Below, piece by piece: positions 18,237 to 28,386 of a DNA stretch of 64,000 nucleotides. Source of the DNA: Rhizobium laguerreae (GTDB lineage Bacteria; Pseudomonadota; Alphaproteobacteria; Rhizobiales; Rhizobiaceae); assembly GCF_002008165.1 (NCBI RefSeq), contig NZ_MRDM01000003.1:68372-132371 (forward strand), read 5' to 3'. The notes under the pieces are model-generated. The model ran no database searches and was not told the DNA's origin. It saw only the letters and a program-made list of their open reading frames with translations. The translations under genes and the position numbers were made by a program. Position 1 is the first letter of the stretch. The number at the start of each line of letters is the position of its first letter.

Positions 18237-18962
18237 ATGGCAGCACCTCAGCATGACGCGCATCTTCTCGTCGTCGACGACGACCCGCGCATTCGTCAGA
18301 TGTTGACGCGCTATTTCGAGGATGAGGGTTACACAGTCTCGTCCGCCGCCGACGGCACCGAAATGCGGGTGCGCCTGCGCCAGCAGAATTTCGACGCCGT
18401 CCTGCTCGACCTCGTTCTTCCTGGCGGCGCGGATGGACTTGACCTTGCACGCGAAATTCGCGCCCAGTCCGACGTGCCGATCATGATGCTGACGGGCCGT
18501 AACGACATAGTCGATCGAATCGTCGGGCTGGAGGTCGGCGCCGACGATTACATCGCAAAGCCCTTCCATCTCCGGGAGGTCCATGCGCGCCTGAAATCGA
18601 TCCTACGCCGCCGGCAATCTCCTGCGCGCAACGCCGAAGCGGCCGGCGAGGAAGTCATCGGCTTCGAGGATTGGAAGCTCAACCTCAGCCGCCGCCAGCT
18701 TCTGGACCCCGAAGGCACGGAGATCGAACTGACGACCGGCGAATTCGATATGCTGACGACCTTCGTCCGGCATGCCGGACGGGTTCTGACCCGAGAAGTT
18801 CTGATGGACCTGACCAGGGGCCGAAGCCTCGAAGCTTTCGACCGGACGATCGATGCGCAGATCGTCCGGCTGCGCCGCAAGATCGAGACCGACCCGAAGA
18901 AGCCGCAGTTCATCAAGGCCGTGCGCGGCGTCGGCTACGTCTTTACGGCAAGGCTGGATTGA
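18237..18962 (+). CDS. fxkR: OmpR/PhoB-family response regulator, FxkR-like
   Basis: A 241-residue two-domain regulator: receiver (acidic pocket VVDDD, phospho-Asp in LLDLVLP, lysine in AKPF) and a C-terminal winged helix (EFDMLTTF to VRGVGYVF). No partner kinase gene is adjacent. R. etli FxkR is an OmpR-family regulator that links hybrid FixL to fixKf; the family, the neighbourhood (fixK, hybrid fixL, hemN, azuP) and a K-box before fixK all fit. Naming it fxkR is an inference, as OmpR regulators are numerous. Confidence 0.78.
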   Translation: MAAPQHDAHLLVVDDDPRIRQMLTRYFEDEGYTVSSAADGTEMRVRLRQQNFDAVLLDLVLPGGADGLDLAREIRAQSDVPIMMLTGRNDIVDRIVGLEVGADDYIAKPFHLREVHARLKSILRRRQSPARNAEAAGEEVIGFEDWKLNLSRRQLLDPEGTEIELTTGEFDMLTTFVRHAGRVLTREVLMDLTRGRSLEAFDRTIDAQIVRLRRKIETDPKKPQFIKAVRGVGYVFTARLD

Positions 18963-19550
18963 GGGTTTCAACAGAGGATAGGCATTCCGCTGCCCTTGTC
19001 ATATCGCTCATGAGGCGCGCAGCAAGGCGTCATCTCGGCGCGAGCGGTGGCACTTCTGAGGGAAGCCCCCACCGGCGCGGGCCGTCGGAGGTGTCCCAAA
19101 CTCCGGGCGCCAGAGTTACCACCTGATCGATCGAATGAGGATCAGTGTCGGCAGCGAAAACTATTTTGAGAGGCAGCAAGGGGTCGCAACCCGTGGCGCG
19201 AACGCGTCGGCAGGCAGCCTATCTGTTTTTTCCTCGTTGATCGTGCCTCGGCGCACCATGCCCCACCCGCCGGCAATCCAGAATATTCGCAAGCGCGATT
19301 ATCCGTTCAACAGATCGAAGCCCCTATGGCAGACAGAGTACTCCCTATGCCAGATTGACCGAGCGACTTTTGCCAAGCGTAGCGATGTGGAAGCATGCTC
19401 GAGGCTGCCGATATCGGTGCGGACTGCATTCAAAGGATGGGAGACGAAAGGACTCGGGGCACTTACCGCGAACCATGCATCGCGATTCTCACATATCTCG
19501 GAGTTTTCGTGGCCATCCGCGGCATGTCCGAGACCGGATCCTCCCCCCCG
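18963..19550. other. Spacer without supported gene
   Basis: The region between the regulator and the convergent EF-hand gene has open frames on both strands but none with a good start and recognisable product. No repeat or box was noticed. Confidence 0.4.
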
Positions 19551-19982
19551 CTACAGTCGTATGAACGCCTGCGTCTCGTCGGGCGTGACCTTGCCGTCCT
19601 TGTTTGCGTCTACAGCATCGAATATCCGCTTATGGATCGCCGTCACCTCCTCGAAGGAAAGCGCGCCGTCCCCGTCGGCGTCGGCGATAGCGAACATGAT
19701 CTTCATCATATGCCCCCGCATGCGCATCATTGGCATATTTTCCATCATGCCCGATTGCATCATATCCCGCCCCATCATCCCGCCAGGCATCATGCCGGCG
19801 CCGGGCATCGCTCCCTGGCCCTGTCCGGCCATGCCATCCGTCCCGGGGGGCGAGGCTGCCTGCGACGCGTCGGCGGGATGATGCGGGTCGGAGTCGTTCG
19901 TCTGTGCAAGCGCGAAACCTGCTGCGCCGAACGCAAAAAGGGCGGCCAGCAGTGTCATGTGTGGCAGTCTATTCGTATTCAT
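19551..19982 (-). CDS. Secreted EF-hand protein with methionine-rich segment
   Basis: A 143-residue exported protein: signal peptide (about residues 1-27, ending FALAQ), a Pro/Gly/Gln linker, a methionine-dense stretch (about residues 60-90, with repeated GMM/DMM and HMM units) and two EF-hand loops (DADGDGALSFEE and DANKDGKVTPDE). EF hands bind calcium; methionine-rich periplasmic stretches often bind copper(I), which would fit a copper-oxidase neighbourhood, but that is inference. AAAGGAG precedes the ATG at 19982. Confidence 0.85.
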   Translation of the reverse strand: MNTNRLPHMTLLAALFAFGAAGFALAQTNDSDPHHPADASQAASPPGTDGMAGQGQGAMPGAGMMPGGMMGRDMMQSGMMENMPMMRMRGHMMKIMFAIADADGDGALSFEEVTAIHKRIFDAVDANKDGKVTPDETQAFIRL

Positions 19983-20238
19983 GTCGTCTCTCCTTTGGAC
20001 TGATTTCTTCGGCTCGCCGCGCATGCCGTATTTAATGCGGGACGGGTATGAAGTGGCCCTAGGCCGGATAGAGCATCTGAGCGCGGCTGCGCCGACCATC
20101 TGGCCGTTGAGAAAAATACGGCGTTTCATTGTAGTGATCCCACTCCGGATCGGCACAGCCGACCATTGGTCGTGGTTGTCCGACAGGACATCCGTCGGAA
20201 GCGACCGGATGGCGCAAACAACGCGGTCTCGGGCTTCC

Positions 20239-20550
20239 TCAGACCGGGTGACGAGGAGGACCGAGCGCCGGTGTCATGCCTACAGGCCCGGTCGCCCCAT
20301 GCGAAATCGACGAAGGAGCCCGCAGTTGCGGGAGCTGCCGTCCCATGCGCGCGAGTGAGGACGATGCAGAATGCGCATTGGCGAGCGCAGCAACCGTTGT
20401 GGTCGGACGCATGGGCGTCTTCGCCGGCAGGAAGGAATGGCGGGGCCAAGACTGTTCGTAAGACGGACGCTCGCGGCACTGCATCGCCTGCACTCCCGTC
20501 GCGGGCGCAAGCAGAAGTGCGACCGCGACCAGGAAGGGCCAGCGCTGCAT
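20239..20550 (-). CDS. Possible small secreted protein
   Basis: A 103-codon frame that starts with a clean signal peptide (MQRWPFLVAVALLLAPATGV, then QA) but continues as low-complexity Ser/Pro/Arg text without a recognisable domain. It lies 57 bases downstream of the small membrane gene on the same strand. The weak ribosome site and odd C-terminus suggest that it is either a frameshifted remnant or a chance frame after a real signal sequence. Confidence 0.35.
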   Translation of the reverse strand: MQRWPFLVAVALLLAPATGVQAMQCRERPSYEQSWPRHSFLPAKTPMRPTTTVAALANAHSASSSLARMGRQLPQLRAPSSISHGATGPVGMTPALGPPRHPV

Positions 20551-20606
20551 TCACCGATGATGACCTGTGGTTGTCTCGGGCCATATCCACGGCTCCACTT
20601 CGCTGC

Positions 20607-20912
20607 TCAGCCGAAGCGGCGGCTGATGAAGTTGAAGATCGCTGCGGTCGATGTTCCTGCATAGCCGCCGAAGACGACGCTTTGAAGGAACCCCAGGGCG
20701 ACACTTCGAAGATCGTAACCCGTGAGGCCGAGATAGAACTGCAGCCACGGCTTGTGAACACCCCATTCCGGCGCGACGAAGCCGAGCAGCATGCAAAGCA
20801 GGAAGGAGATGGAGGCGAAAACGGCGAGCGTTGCGCCGAGCACCGGGACCGAAACATGAGCCGGCGTCACCAAGGATTTCACGGAATGAACATGCAAGAT
20901 TGTGTTCGCCAT
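20607..20912 (-). CDS. Small two-span membrane protein, DUF5676-like
   Basis: A 101-residue inner-membrane protein with two hydrophobic helices (about residues 22-47 and 65-92) joined by a WGVHKPWLQFYLGL loop. The layout resembles DUF5676 membrane proteins, often found beside copper or heavy-metal genes, but I cannot confirm this. GGAGG precedes the ATG. A TTGAC-N4-ATCAA box 83 bases upstream puts it in the low-oxygen regulon. Confidence 0.75.
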   Translation of the reverse strand: MANTILHVHSVKSLVTPAHVSVPVLGATLAVFASISFLLCMLLGFVAPEWGVHKPWLQFYLGLTGYDLRSVALGFLQSVVFGGYAGTSTAAIFNFISRRFG

Positions 20913-20988
20913 CGGAAGTTCCTCCGGCCAGGCTGCATCTGCAGCAATCTGGACAAACCAACAATAGGCCTGCCAGCAGCGTTCATCC

Positions 20989-21002
20989 TTGATCTAAGTC
21001 AA
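20989..21002. promoter_or_regulatory. FNR-type box, TTGAC-TTAG-ATCAA on minus strand
   Basis: Full match to TTGAY-N4-RTCAA, centred 83 bases before the small membrane protein gene. Confidence 0.65.
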
Positions 21003-21144
21003 GCAGGCGAAAACGGCGACTGGATCGCGCGCGCCTTACAAGGTCCGGCTGCCTTCATTCCCTAGAAGGGCAATTGCAGGTCATCCCAATACTATAAAGC
21101 GGGAAATTGGGCGCCAACTTCACTGATGCGTGACACACATGCCG

Positions 21145-23763
21145 CTACCACTTCACGCTGAATCCGATCTTGGCGCCGATGGCGTTGCTGTCGCCGAAGT
21201 CCTTGAGGCTGGTGCGGGCAAAGGCTTCACCGTGGGCTGAGTAACGCTCGTCAGACCAACTGAGCGAGCCGCCCATGCCAAGGCCTCCCCAGAGCGCCTG
21301 GTTCTCACTGACGACGCTGGTCCCCGAGACGTCGACATCCGAGCCGTCGAGGAAGTCGTAATAGAGATTGGCGATGCCGTAGAGCGTCGAGCGGCTGGTC
21401 TTTCCGGCGTCGTCCTTCCACTCGCTGTCAAAATCGGCCGAGATGCCGAGGCGGCCGGTCAGGCTGTCGCCGTCATCGAGTGATACATCGGCGCCATAGG
21501 CATCGGTGAAACTGTCGAAGCGCACGGAGGAATAGGCGAGCTGTGCCTCCGGCGTCAGCGACCACTGGCTCGTCAGAGCGACCTTCTGTCCGGCTTCGAT
21601 GCTGAGCCCATAACCGAGGCCGTCATTGCCGTCGGCAAGCGAAGTTTGAAGTGTCGAGGATTTGAGGTCGCTGTCGTACCAGGTGACGGCAGCCTGCGTA
21701 TCGACGTAGAAGCCGCTCTCGCCGTACCAGGTCAAGGTGCCGTCGAAGCCATAACCTGTGGTGTCGATGTCGCCCTTGCCGAAGCGCGAGGAGATGTCGG
21801 CCGAAGCGGTGTTCATATGAAAGTTGATCCCGCCGATCAGGGTGCCCGCCTCGCTTTCGCGCAGCACTCCGTCGAAACCCGCCTGCAGCGTCCAGCTGCT
21901 GACGTCATAGTCGGTGCCGGTGGTCGAGCTTTCCGGCTCGAAGTGCGAACGGTTACCGCCGACGCGGGTCCAGATCCCAGTGGCGGCGGTGTTGGCGTCC
22001 TGATCGGCGGACCGACCTCCGTCGACCATCCACCCGCCGGTGCGCTGGCGTAGCGTGCCGAACTGGTTGAGGCTCTGCAGCACGCCGGCATAGGCCTCGT
22101 AGAGCGGCACGCCCGGCGCATAGATCGGTCCGATCGCGGCGCCCGCGGCATCGAGTTCGGTCGAACGAAGATACCAGTCCCCATCGGCAGGTGTGCTCAC
22201 GCCGCCCTGGTAGAGGCGATAGGCATAGGCGCCGCCCACCACGGCCTGATCGCCCTCGAACACATAGTCGCCTTGCAGCGAGAAGCTGCCGGCCGAGGTG
22301 CCGCCGACATCGACGATCTTGATGCCTTCGACCGTCTGCGCGCCGCCGCCGCCGAGATTGATGACCTTGACGTCCGTTGAGCCCGCGGTATTGCCGGTCA
22401 CCACCAGACGGTCAGTCGGCGAGGCATCGCCGCCGAGCTCGGCTTCGATCTCGAGCGTCCCGCCAGTGCCCGTATAATTGCCTGCGACCGTCAGCGTGCC
22501 GATCGAATTGCCGGGTGCCAGCACGCCGGCATTGCTCACATCGCCGAAGATCGTGCCGGAGCCGCCGAGAATGCCGGTCCCCGATGTCGTGACCGGGCTG
22601 GTGATCGAGCCATTGACGGCAAGCCGGCCACCGGTCACGGTCGTCGCGCCGGTATAGGTGTTGACGCCCGACAGCGTCTGACTGCCGCCGGTGACGGTCA
22701 GCCCGCCCGTGCCGCCGATGACGCCTGCGAAGGTGTCGTTGCCATTGGCGATCGTCAGGGTTTGGGCTCCGAGCAGCACGCTGCCGCTGCCGGCCAGACT
22801 CTGGATGGTCGGGGCCGCGGCCGCCGAAACGTCAAAAGTGCCATCGGCGACGACCCGGCTGGAATTGACGATGGCGCCGGCGCCGGAGAGCGCGAGGCCG
22901 CTGCCGAAGTCGATCTGCGTCTCACCGGTATAGATGCTGTTTGCCAGCAGGCTGAAGACACCGCCACCGGTGATGCTCAGGCCGCCGACGCCTGAAAACC
23001 CCGACGCCGCGTCGGTTCCCACCGCAAAACCGGCGGTATTGATCGTCAGCCCGCCCGCGAGCAGATTGAGCTCGGTGCCGGAAAATCCGTTGATGAAGGT
23101 TGGGTTAGCCGCCGTAGCGCGCAAGATACCATCGTCGAAATTGGCCTGGCTCGCGCCAAAACTGCCCCGGAATGCACGAGTCTGCAGTAAGCCCCCGCTG
23201 CTGACGTTGAGCGTGCCGGAGGCCGAGGCGTTAACTCCCAATTGCGTGCCGGATCCGCCGGTGGTGACTTGGCCGCCGTTCTCGATGTTAAGTATGCCAG
23301 CGCCACTGAGCCCAATAGCGAACGATCCGCCGGTTATATTCCATTGGGAACCCGACCCGGTGACGGTTACGATCCCTGTGGTGCCGATCCCTTGCCCCAT
23401 CCGCGCGTTCAAACTCGTCAGACTGCTGCCGTTCTGGATCGTTAAGATTCCTGGTGGTGAGCCGCCGACCCCAACGGACGTAATACCCGCCGAGGTGCTC
23501 ACAGGCCCCGTGATGCCGAGGACGGCCTCATTTTGCGCCGGCACGGGCGTTGAAGCAATATTGACGGTTTGTCCTATGGGAACGACGCCGCCGCTCCAAT
23601 TGCCCGCGTTCATCCAATCGGTGCTGGTCGCGCCAATCCAATCAGCAGCTTTAATCGTCCCCGCGGACATTGCCATCAACGCCGCGCCAGAGACGCCCGC
23701 CAGCAGCCCGCGCAGATTGAGGGACAGTCTGCGCATCTGGTTGCTGGCTTGCAATGTGCCCAT
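21145..23763 (-). CDS. Type V autotransporter with beta-helix passenger
   Basis: An 872-residue secreted protein. A signal peptide (about residues 10-42) is followed by a Gly/Thr/Ser-rich passenger with repeated G-x-L-T/N-V turns (about 60-560), including the YTGATTVTGGRL and GSGTIFGDVSNAGVLAPGNS strand motifs typical of autotransporter-associated beta-helices. The translocator beta-barrel covers about 600-872 and ends in the canonical aromatic residue (FSVKW). The function of the passenger (adhesion, surface binding) is unknown. GGGGA lies before the ATG at 23763. The first codons in an alternative upstream start at 23823 look non-coding. Confidence 0.9.
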   Translation of the reverse strand: MGTLQASNQMRRLSLNLRGLLAGVSGAALMAMSAGTIKAADWIGATSTDWMNAGNWSGGVVPIGQTVNIASTPVPAQNEAVLGITGPVSTSAGITSVGVGGSPPGILTIQNGSSLTSLNARMGQGIGTTGIVTVTGSGSQWNITGGSFAIGLSGAGILNIENGGQVTTGGSGTQLGVNASASGTLNVSSGGLLQTRAFRGSFGASQANFDDGILRATAANPTFINGFSGTELNLLAGGLTINTAGFAVGTDAASGFSGVGGLSITGGGVFSLLANSIYTGETQIDFGSGLALSGAGAIVNSSRVVADGTFDVSAAAAPTIQSLAGSGSVLLGAQTLTIANGNDTFAGVIGGTGGLTVTGGSQTLSGVNTYTGATTVTGGRLAVNGSITSPVTTSGTGILGGSGTIFGDVSNAGVLAPGNSIGTLTVAGNYTGTGGTLEIEAELGGDASPTDRLVVTGNTAGSTDVKVINLGGGGAQTVEGIKIVDVGGTSAGSFSLQGDYVFEGDQAVVGGAYAYRLYQGGVSTPADGDWYLRSTELDAAGAAIGPIYAPGVPLYEAYAGVLQSLNQFGTLRQRTGGWMVDGGRSADQDANTAATGIWTRVGGNRSHFEPESSTTGTDYDVSSWTLQAGFDGVLRESEAGTLIGGINFHMNTASADISSRFGKGDIDTTGYGFDGTLTWYGESGFYVDTQAAVTWYDSDLKSSTLQTSLADGNDGLGYGLSIEAGQKVALTSQWSLTPEAQLAYSSVRFDSFTDAYGADVSLDDGDSLTGRLGISADFDSEWKDDAGKTSRSTLYGIANLYYDFLDGSDVDVSGTSVVSENQALWGGLGMGGSLSWSDERYSAHGEAFARTSLKDFGDSNAIGAKIGFSVKW

Positions 23764-24475
23764 GATCGTCCCCGGAATCGTTAGACAGAACACTACGGTA
23801 GGTGAGCCACAGAAGAGAGACAACCTGGGGGTACAGATAAATAGCTGTCGGGTTGAAATTTCTCATCGACCTAAAGGGAGTTGCAAGATTGCAACTTCCC
23901 CGGGGAGACGGCATGTGATCGCACAAAAAGTCGTCGAACCCACGTTAGTTCACGGCGCATCGCTCGCCCGCCCCAAGAGCACTGGGCGCCTCAGGAGCTG
24001 GGCCCGCAGCGAGGTGCATCTTCTGCTAGCACGCGGTCGCAGAATCCGGCTTCTCTGTCGTCGTGCCGGAGGATGCCGAATTGCCGGGTTGGCCTGCTTG
24101 CCTGGATCTCCTTTTTGCTTCACCAGGGCTGGTGAGAGCCGGACTTGTCTCGGAACCTGCCTTGACGGGTTCCAAGACGTCGCTTGGGAGAGATGCAAGT
24201 AGATCGTTTGGAGTATTGGACCGGAGCATGACACCCCAACGATTGGCAAGAGCAGAGCGTCTCCCAACCGTGAACGCCGCCGACCGCACTTCTCCATAGC
24301 CTGGAGCCCTACATGGTGCTCCTGGAGCACGACGTCATTCTCAGCGTTGTTACGTCGACGACGCCGTTGTTCCCGCTAAGCGAGCTTTGGGCCGCTGATC
24401 TTCCTCCTGGCATGGACAAATTAATGGCGGGAACTCACCCTTGAATCTTGTCCCAGCCGTCTGAAAGAGCAGACG
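23764..24475. other. Long spacer upstream of the autotransporter
   Basis: About 0.7 kb with no confident gene. A 44-codon plus frame at 24313-24447 and minus frames at 23950-24330 lack ribosome sites and family matches. It contains the inverted repeat at 23880-23895. Confidence 0.4.
23880..23895. repeat. Inverted repeat GTTGCAA-GA-TTGCAAC
   Basis: Seven-base perfect arms with a two-base spacer, extended outward by GGGA/TCCC with one bulged base. It lies about 120 bases before the autotransporter start and could be an operator. No T-run follows on either side, so a terminator is less likely. Confidence 0.45.
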
Positions 24476-26224
24476 TTATGATCCCATGGAATTCGCCACT
24501 TTTGCTATCATTAGCCGAGCTGGCGAGACCGCCGGTGTGCGGGTCGAGCTGGCGATGCTGAGGTGGCGCGAAGTAGTCCGTTCGGGGCCGCCGAGCTGGA
24601 ACGCTTCTATTAGTTGACGAAGCCGCGTTGTTTCCTGCGCTAGGCTCGCGCTGGCGGCATTCGTCTCTTCCACCATAGCGGCATTCTGCTGAGTGACCTG
24701 ATCCATTTGATTGACCGCGGAATTCACTTCAGACAAGCCGGTCGCCTGCTCTCTAGCCGAGCTAGTGATGGCCTCCATATGCTCGTTCACTGCAATGATG
24801 TTCTGTTGGATCGTTCGAAGTGCCTCGCCAGTTTCACTCACGAGCTTCACTCCGGTACTGACTTCGTCGGACGAGTTTCGAATAAGGTCCTTGATTTCCT
24901 TTGCCGCCTGAGCAGAGCGCTGAGCAAGCTCGCGGACTTCCTGTGCGACCACAGCAAATCCCTTGCCGGCGTCTCCGGCGCGGGCTGCTTCGACACCGGC
25001 ATTCAGGGCCAATAGGTTCGTCTGAAATGCGATCTCGTCAATCACGCCGATGATGTTGGAGATCTGTCTGGAGGAGGTTTCGATGCGTGACATGGCACCC
25101 ATCGCGTCGGCAACGACTTTACCCGAACGCTCCGCGTTATTACTTGCCGTCGATGCGGAATGGCGAGCCTCGTCTGCCCGTTTTGCGGCGTTAGCAACAT
25201 TTACGGTGATTTGATCGAGTGCGGCAGCGGTCTCCTCAAGTGAGGCTGCCTGTTGCTCTGTTCGCCTCGACAGATCTTCGGCGCTTTGGCTGATCTCGCG
25301 TGTTCCGGTATCGATCTGACTGGTCGATTGAGCTACAGCGCCGAGCGTGTTTCTCATCTGGCTCAACGCTTCATTCATCGTGCGCCGCAGCCCTTCGAAA
25401 TCTTCGGCAAAGGGATCATCGAGGGTGAAGGAGAGGTCACCTTGCGCGAGTCTGGCGAGGGCAGCGCCAATCGCATTTACCGCCTGTACGCGTTCCGTCA
25501 CGTCGGTTGCGAACTTGACAACCTTCGTAACCTTTCCCTTGGCGTCTAAAATCGGATTGTAGGAGGCATTGATGACGGCGACCTTTCCATTCTTGCCGTA
25601 TCTGGTGAATTCGGCCGCCTGGAATTCGCCGCGGCGCAACACCGCCCAAAATTCCTTGTATTCTTGTGACTGGGCGTATCCAGGGTCAACCAGCATGCTG
25701 TGATTGCGTCCTTTGATCTCGTCCAGTCGATAGCCAAGCGTCTTCAGGAAATTATCATTCGCGGTAACGATCTCGCCCTCCATAGTGAACTCGATAATGC
25801 CTTGGACGCGACTAATCGCAGCCATTTGCCCCCGGTAGTCGAGATTCTGAAGGCGTTCCTTGGCGTTCGCCCATTCCACGACGAACCCGCTCGTCTTGTC
25901 GCCTTTACCAAGTGGTGTGACGATGAGGTCGAAGGCGCGATGGCCAACCCAGATCGTTGCCCTATGCTGGGTCCTCAGCGCTGCAAGCATATGACGCTGG
26001 TGAGACGGGTTTTTGTGAAAGATATCGATATTGCTGCCGACAAGCTTGGCCAAATCGAAACGCGGCAATTCTTTCTTCAAGTCGGCCTCGGCCTCCTTGA
26101 GGAGCTCCATGACGGCATCGTTCATGTACCGTATATTGAGGTCGACGTCGGCGATCATGATGTTCGCGGTAATCAGCTTCAACGAATTAGTCTGCATGCG
26201 CGAGATTTTGGAACTGCCGAACAT
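24476..26224 (-). CDS. Soluble PAS-PAS methyl-accepting chemotaxis protein
   Basis: A 582-residue chemoreceptor without membrane spans: two PAS domains (about residues 10-115 and 130-250), a HAMP-like linker (about 255-305) and a long coiled-coil signalling domain with the hairpin tip [20 protein letters not shown]. Cytoplasmic PAS receptors of this kind sense redox, oxygen or internal metabolites and signal through CheA/CheW. The ligand is unknown; no heme-type PAS residues were identified. The C-terminus does not end in a CheR-binding pentapeptide. AAGGGG precedes the start. Confidence 0.93.
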   Translation of the reverse strand: MFGSSKISRMQTNSLKLITANIMIADVDLNIRYMNDAVMELLKEAEADLKKELPRFDLAKLVGSNIDIFHKNPSHQRHMLAALRTQHRATIWVGHRAFDLIVTPLGKGDKTSGFVVEWANAKERLQNLDYRGQMAAISRVQGIIEFTMEGEIVTANDNFLKTLGYRLDEIKGRNHSMLVDPGYAQSQEYKEFWAVLRRGEFQAAEFTRYGKNGKVAVINASYNPILDAKGKVTKVVKFATDVTERVQAVNAIGAALARLAQGDLSFTLDDPFAEDFEGLRRTMNEALSQMRNTLGAVAQSTSQIDTGTREISQSAEDLSRRTEQQAASLEETAAALDQITVNVANAAKRADEARHSASTASNNAERSGKVVADAMGAMSRIETSSRQISNIIGVIDEIAFQTNLLALNAGVEAARAGDAGKGFAVVAQEVRELAQRSAQAAKEIKDLIRNSSDEVSTGVKLVSETGEALRTIQQNIIAVNEHMEAITSSAREQATGLSEVNSAVNQMDQVTQQNAAMVEETNAASASLAQETTRLRQLIEAFQLGGPERTTSRHLSIASSTRTPAVSPARLMIAKVANSMGS

Positions 26225-26766
26225 CTCAATTGCCCCTTTGCGTCGCCGTTTGAAAGCACTCGCGACGCCGCGGCAGGAATGCGCAGCGAAACGTGAATGT
26301 TAGGATACCCTAAAGATAAATGTTTAAATTTCAGTAACTTAGCATTTGTCAATAAAGGTGCGCTAACCCCCCGCAGGGCTTGAATAAGGGAGATAGCGGT
26401 TGCCCCTCGGTTGTTGCCAAGTCCGAATTTATCCCCGGAAAAACCGCTATGCCGTCGCTGCGCCCAGCTGGCGCCCATCAGTCAAAGGGAGCCGAATTGC
26501 GACTGCCGGCAGGTGTAGCCAGTCTGGCAACGACCGGTGATCGCCTTCTGGTGCCCCTGCTGTGGACGTGGGTTAAGCATTGCGTTGCAACTCAATCGAG
26601 ACCGCGCCTCGAACATAGGACGATCTACCCTGCACCCACCATGCAACGGTCGTGTTTCGCATGCATGGACAACTCGGCGGGGGCAAGGGACGGACCTTAA
26701 AAACGAAGATGCAGAGCTCTCTCTATTCAAGAAAGTGTCCCGAAATAGCTTGGCTCCTACATGCGC
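26225..26766. other. Spacer without supported gene
   Basis: No gene recognised between the chemoreceptor promoter region and the kinase remnant. Frames here lack ribosome sites. Confidence 0.4.
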
Positions 26767-26994
26767 TCAGACATCGGATATGAACCGCCAAGGGCACGAG
26801 GCACTATGCCTAAACACGCAGTGCGGTGAGAGTTTTTGTAAAGGCAATGGCGTTTCAGGGAAGACGAGTTCTGCACGGAAGCCACCCTCGGCGCGATTTT
26901 CCAACGTGAGCGTCAGATCGTACACCGCTGCAATCTCCGAAACAATGGCAAGACCCGTGGCCAGAGAAGCCGGAGCGCCGGCAATTGCGTTACA
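26767..26994 (-). pseudogene. C-terminal remnant of a sensor histidine kinase
   Basis: A 75-codon minus-strand frame reads GLAIVSEIAAVYDLTLTLEN, then RAEGGFRAELVFPETP, matching the G2 box and final strands of a histidine-kinase ATPase domain (TctE/QseC-like). There is no start and a stop codon lies directly upstream at 26995-26997. The rest of the kinase should lie beyond 27000, where an unrelated universal stress protein gene reads the other way, so the kinase was cut by recombination. The expected GSGLGL motif is degraded to ASLATGL. Confidence 0.7.
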
Positions 26995-26998
26995 TCAA
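26985..26998. promoter_or_regulatory. Weak FixK-like box, TTGCG-TTAC-ATCAA
   Basis: One half site is perfect, the other has two mismatches. The centre is 74 bases before the universal stress gene, in line with other boxes. It overlaps the kinase remnant. Confidence 0.4.
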
Positions 26999-27065
26999 TG
27001 CCGAGTCGAGACGAATGGAGATAGATGATTGCAATGGTGGCGGTCCGCGAGAGATGGAGCAGGAC

Positions 27066-27899
27066 ATGACGGCACAATATTTTCTCCCGCTGGCAACATA
27101 TCCCGATTCAAGTTCCGGATTGATCATTTCAAATGCTGTAACGTTTGCTGGCTATTACAGCGCGCATCTTCACGCGTGGGCGCTAACAGTCGCGATTCCG
27201 CACATCCCCAACGCATGGTCGTCGTTGCTGCTCGATACTCCGAAGATGATCGAGCATGCAGAGACTCTGAGCCGCGATCGAGCCGCAACGCTGGTTTCAT
27301 CGGCAACGAACCTCGCAGCGAGCGCCGCGGTCGAATTATCTTGTCGAACGGTGAAAACCACCTTGCCCCTATTGCACGACACGGCTGCCACGGAAGCACG
27401 TTTTTTCGATCTGGCTATTCTCGAATGTATCGCGGACGTTCCGGATACTCGCATTATCGCCGAGGCGGTCATATTCGGCTCGGGCCGGCCAGCCATCATC
27501 TTTCCCAACAAGACCCTTGCAGGCCCAGTCGACCATCTGGTTATCGCCTGGGACGGAAGCCGAGCCGCCGCTCGGGCTGTCAGCGATGCAAACCCATTCA
27601 TTCACAAGGCCAAGCGAGTCTCGGTCCTCTCTCTGACAGGCGAAAAGCCGCTGCCGGAGCCAAGTGGAGCGCAGCTTGCTGAGATCCTGGTTTCAAGCGG
27701 CGTCAATGCAAGCGCAACGGTCGCTCGCTTTACCTCGTCATCGATCGGTCAGAGCATTCAGCAAACAGCACTGGAACTGAGCGCCGATATGCTGGTCATG
27801 GGAGGATTTGGACACTCGAGGTTGCGAGATTTCGTCCTGGGCGGAGCAACCGATGGCGTGTTGCACGAGCCTCTTTTGCCCGTCCTCATGTCACATTGA
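27066..27899 (+). CDS. Universal stress protein, two-domain type
   Basis: A 277-residue protein with an UspA-type fold in the C-terminal half and a degenerate N-terminal copy. The C-terminal domain shows VIAWDGSRAAARAV and the nucleotide-binding loop GGFGHSRLRDFVLGGAT (G-2x-G-9x-G-T type). Such tandem Usps are widely induced at low oxygen by FNR-family regulators. It is paralogous to the gene at 37914, sharing the LPL-(A/S)-TYPD start. GGAGCAGGAC precedes the ATG at 27066; an upstream in-frame ATG at 26985 would overlap the FixK-like box. Confidence 0.88.
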   Translation: MTAQYFLPLATYPDSSSGLIISNAVTFAGYYSAHLHAWALTVAIPHIPNAWSSLLLDTPKMIEHAETLSRDRAATLVSSATNLAASAAVELSCRTVKTTLPLLHDTAATEARFFDLAILECIADVPDTRIIAEAVIFGSGRPAIIFPNKTLAGPVDHLVIAWDGSRAAARAVSDANPFIHKAKRVSVLSLTGEKPLPEPSGAQLAEILVSSGVNASATVARFTSSSIGQSIQQTALELSADMLVMGGFGHSRLRDFVLGGATDGVLHEPLLPVLMSH

Positions 27900-28386
27900 C
27901 GAACTGTCCTCGCCGTCGCTTACGACCGGTTCGGCTGCTATCGAGCGGCTGGACCTTTCCGGGTTCGAACGGTGTGGACATTACTGGACGAGATCGCCCT
28001 CTGAGTTGCGCGCTGCCCTCGCCACGTCCCTGCAGGACGGGCTGATGTCCGGCGAAGCGGATGAACGCGTGCGACAGGTTCGGGCGGAACTCCCCTTCTC
28101 CGGGGAAAGCGGCGGAGGCATGATCGAGGGTGAACTTTATCGTGCCCTCCACCGTCCCAGCGCGAGATAGAGGCTACGATAAAAAGAAGCAATCCGTATG
28201 ACGCTTGCTGGGTCGCCTCATTGACGATCCGACGCTGGAATTCGAAACCCGCGCCGATAACAAACAGGCAAGGGACAGCCCGGCGTTCAACACCTATGAC
28301 GCCTTCCCGAACCTGTCGCGCTTCCGGTCTTTTGCGAGAAGCGACCCGGCAGTTCAATCTTGGGGGGCAAAATGTTCATCGCGCTC
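27900..28386. other. Spacer without supported gene
   Basis: About 0.5 kb after the stress gene. Minus frames at 27886-28152 and 27938-28357 are open but show no ribosome site, and their products match nothing I know. They may be decayed sequence. Confidence 0.35.

Noticed and set aside
22934..24202. Long plus-strand open frame opposite the autotransporter
   Set aside because: Low-complexity Pro/Ala text caused by the repetitive GC-rich passenger sequence; no ribosome site.
24026..24289. Minus-strand frame with NDLLASLPSDVLEPVKAG
   Set aside because: A faint resemblance to the start of Crp-like regulators, but too short and without any further domain.
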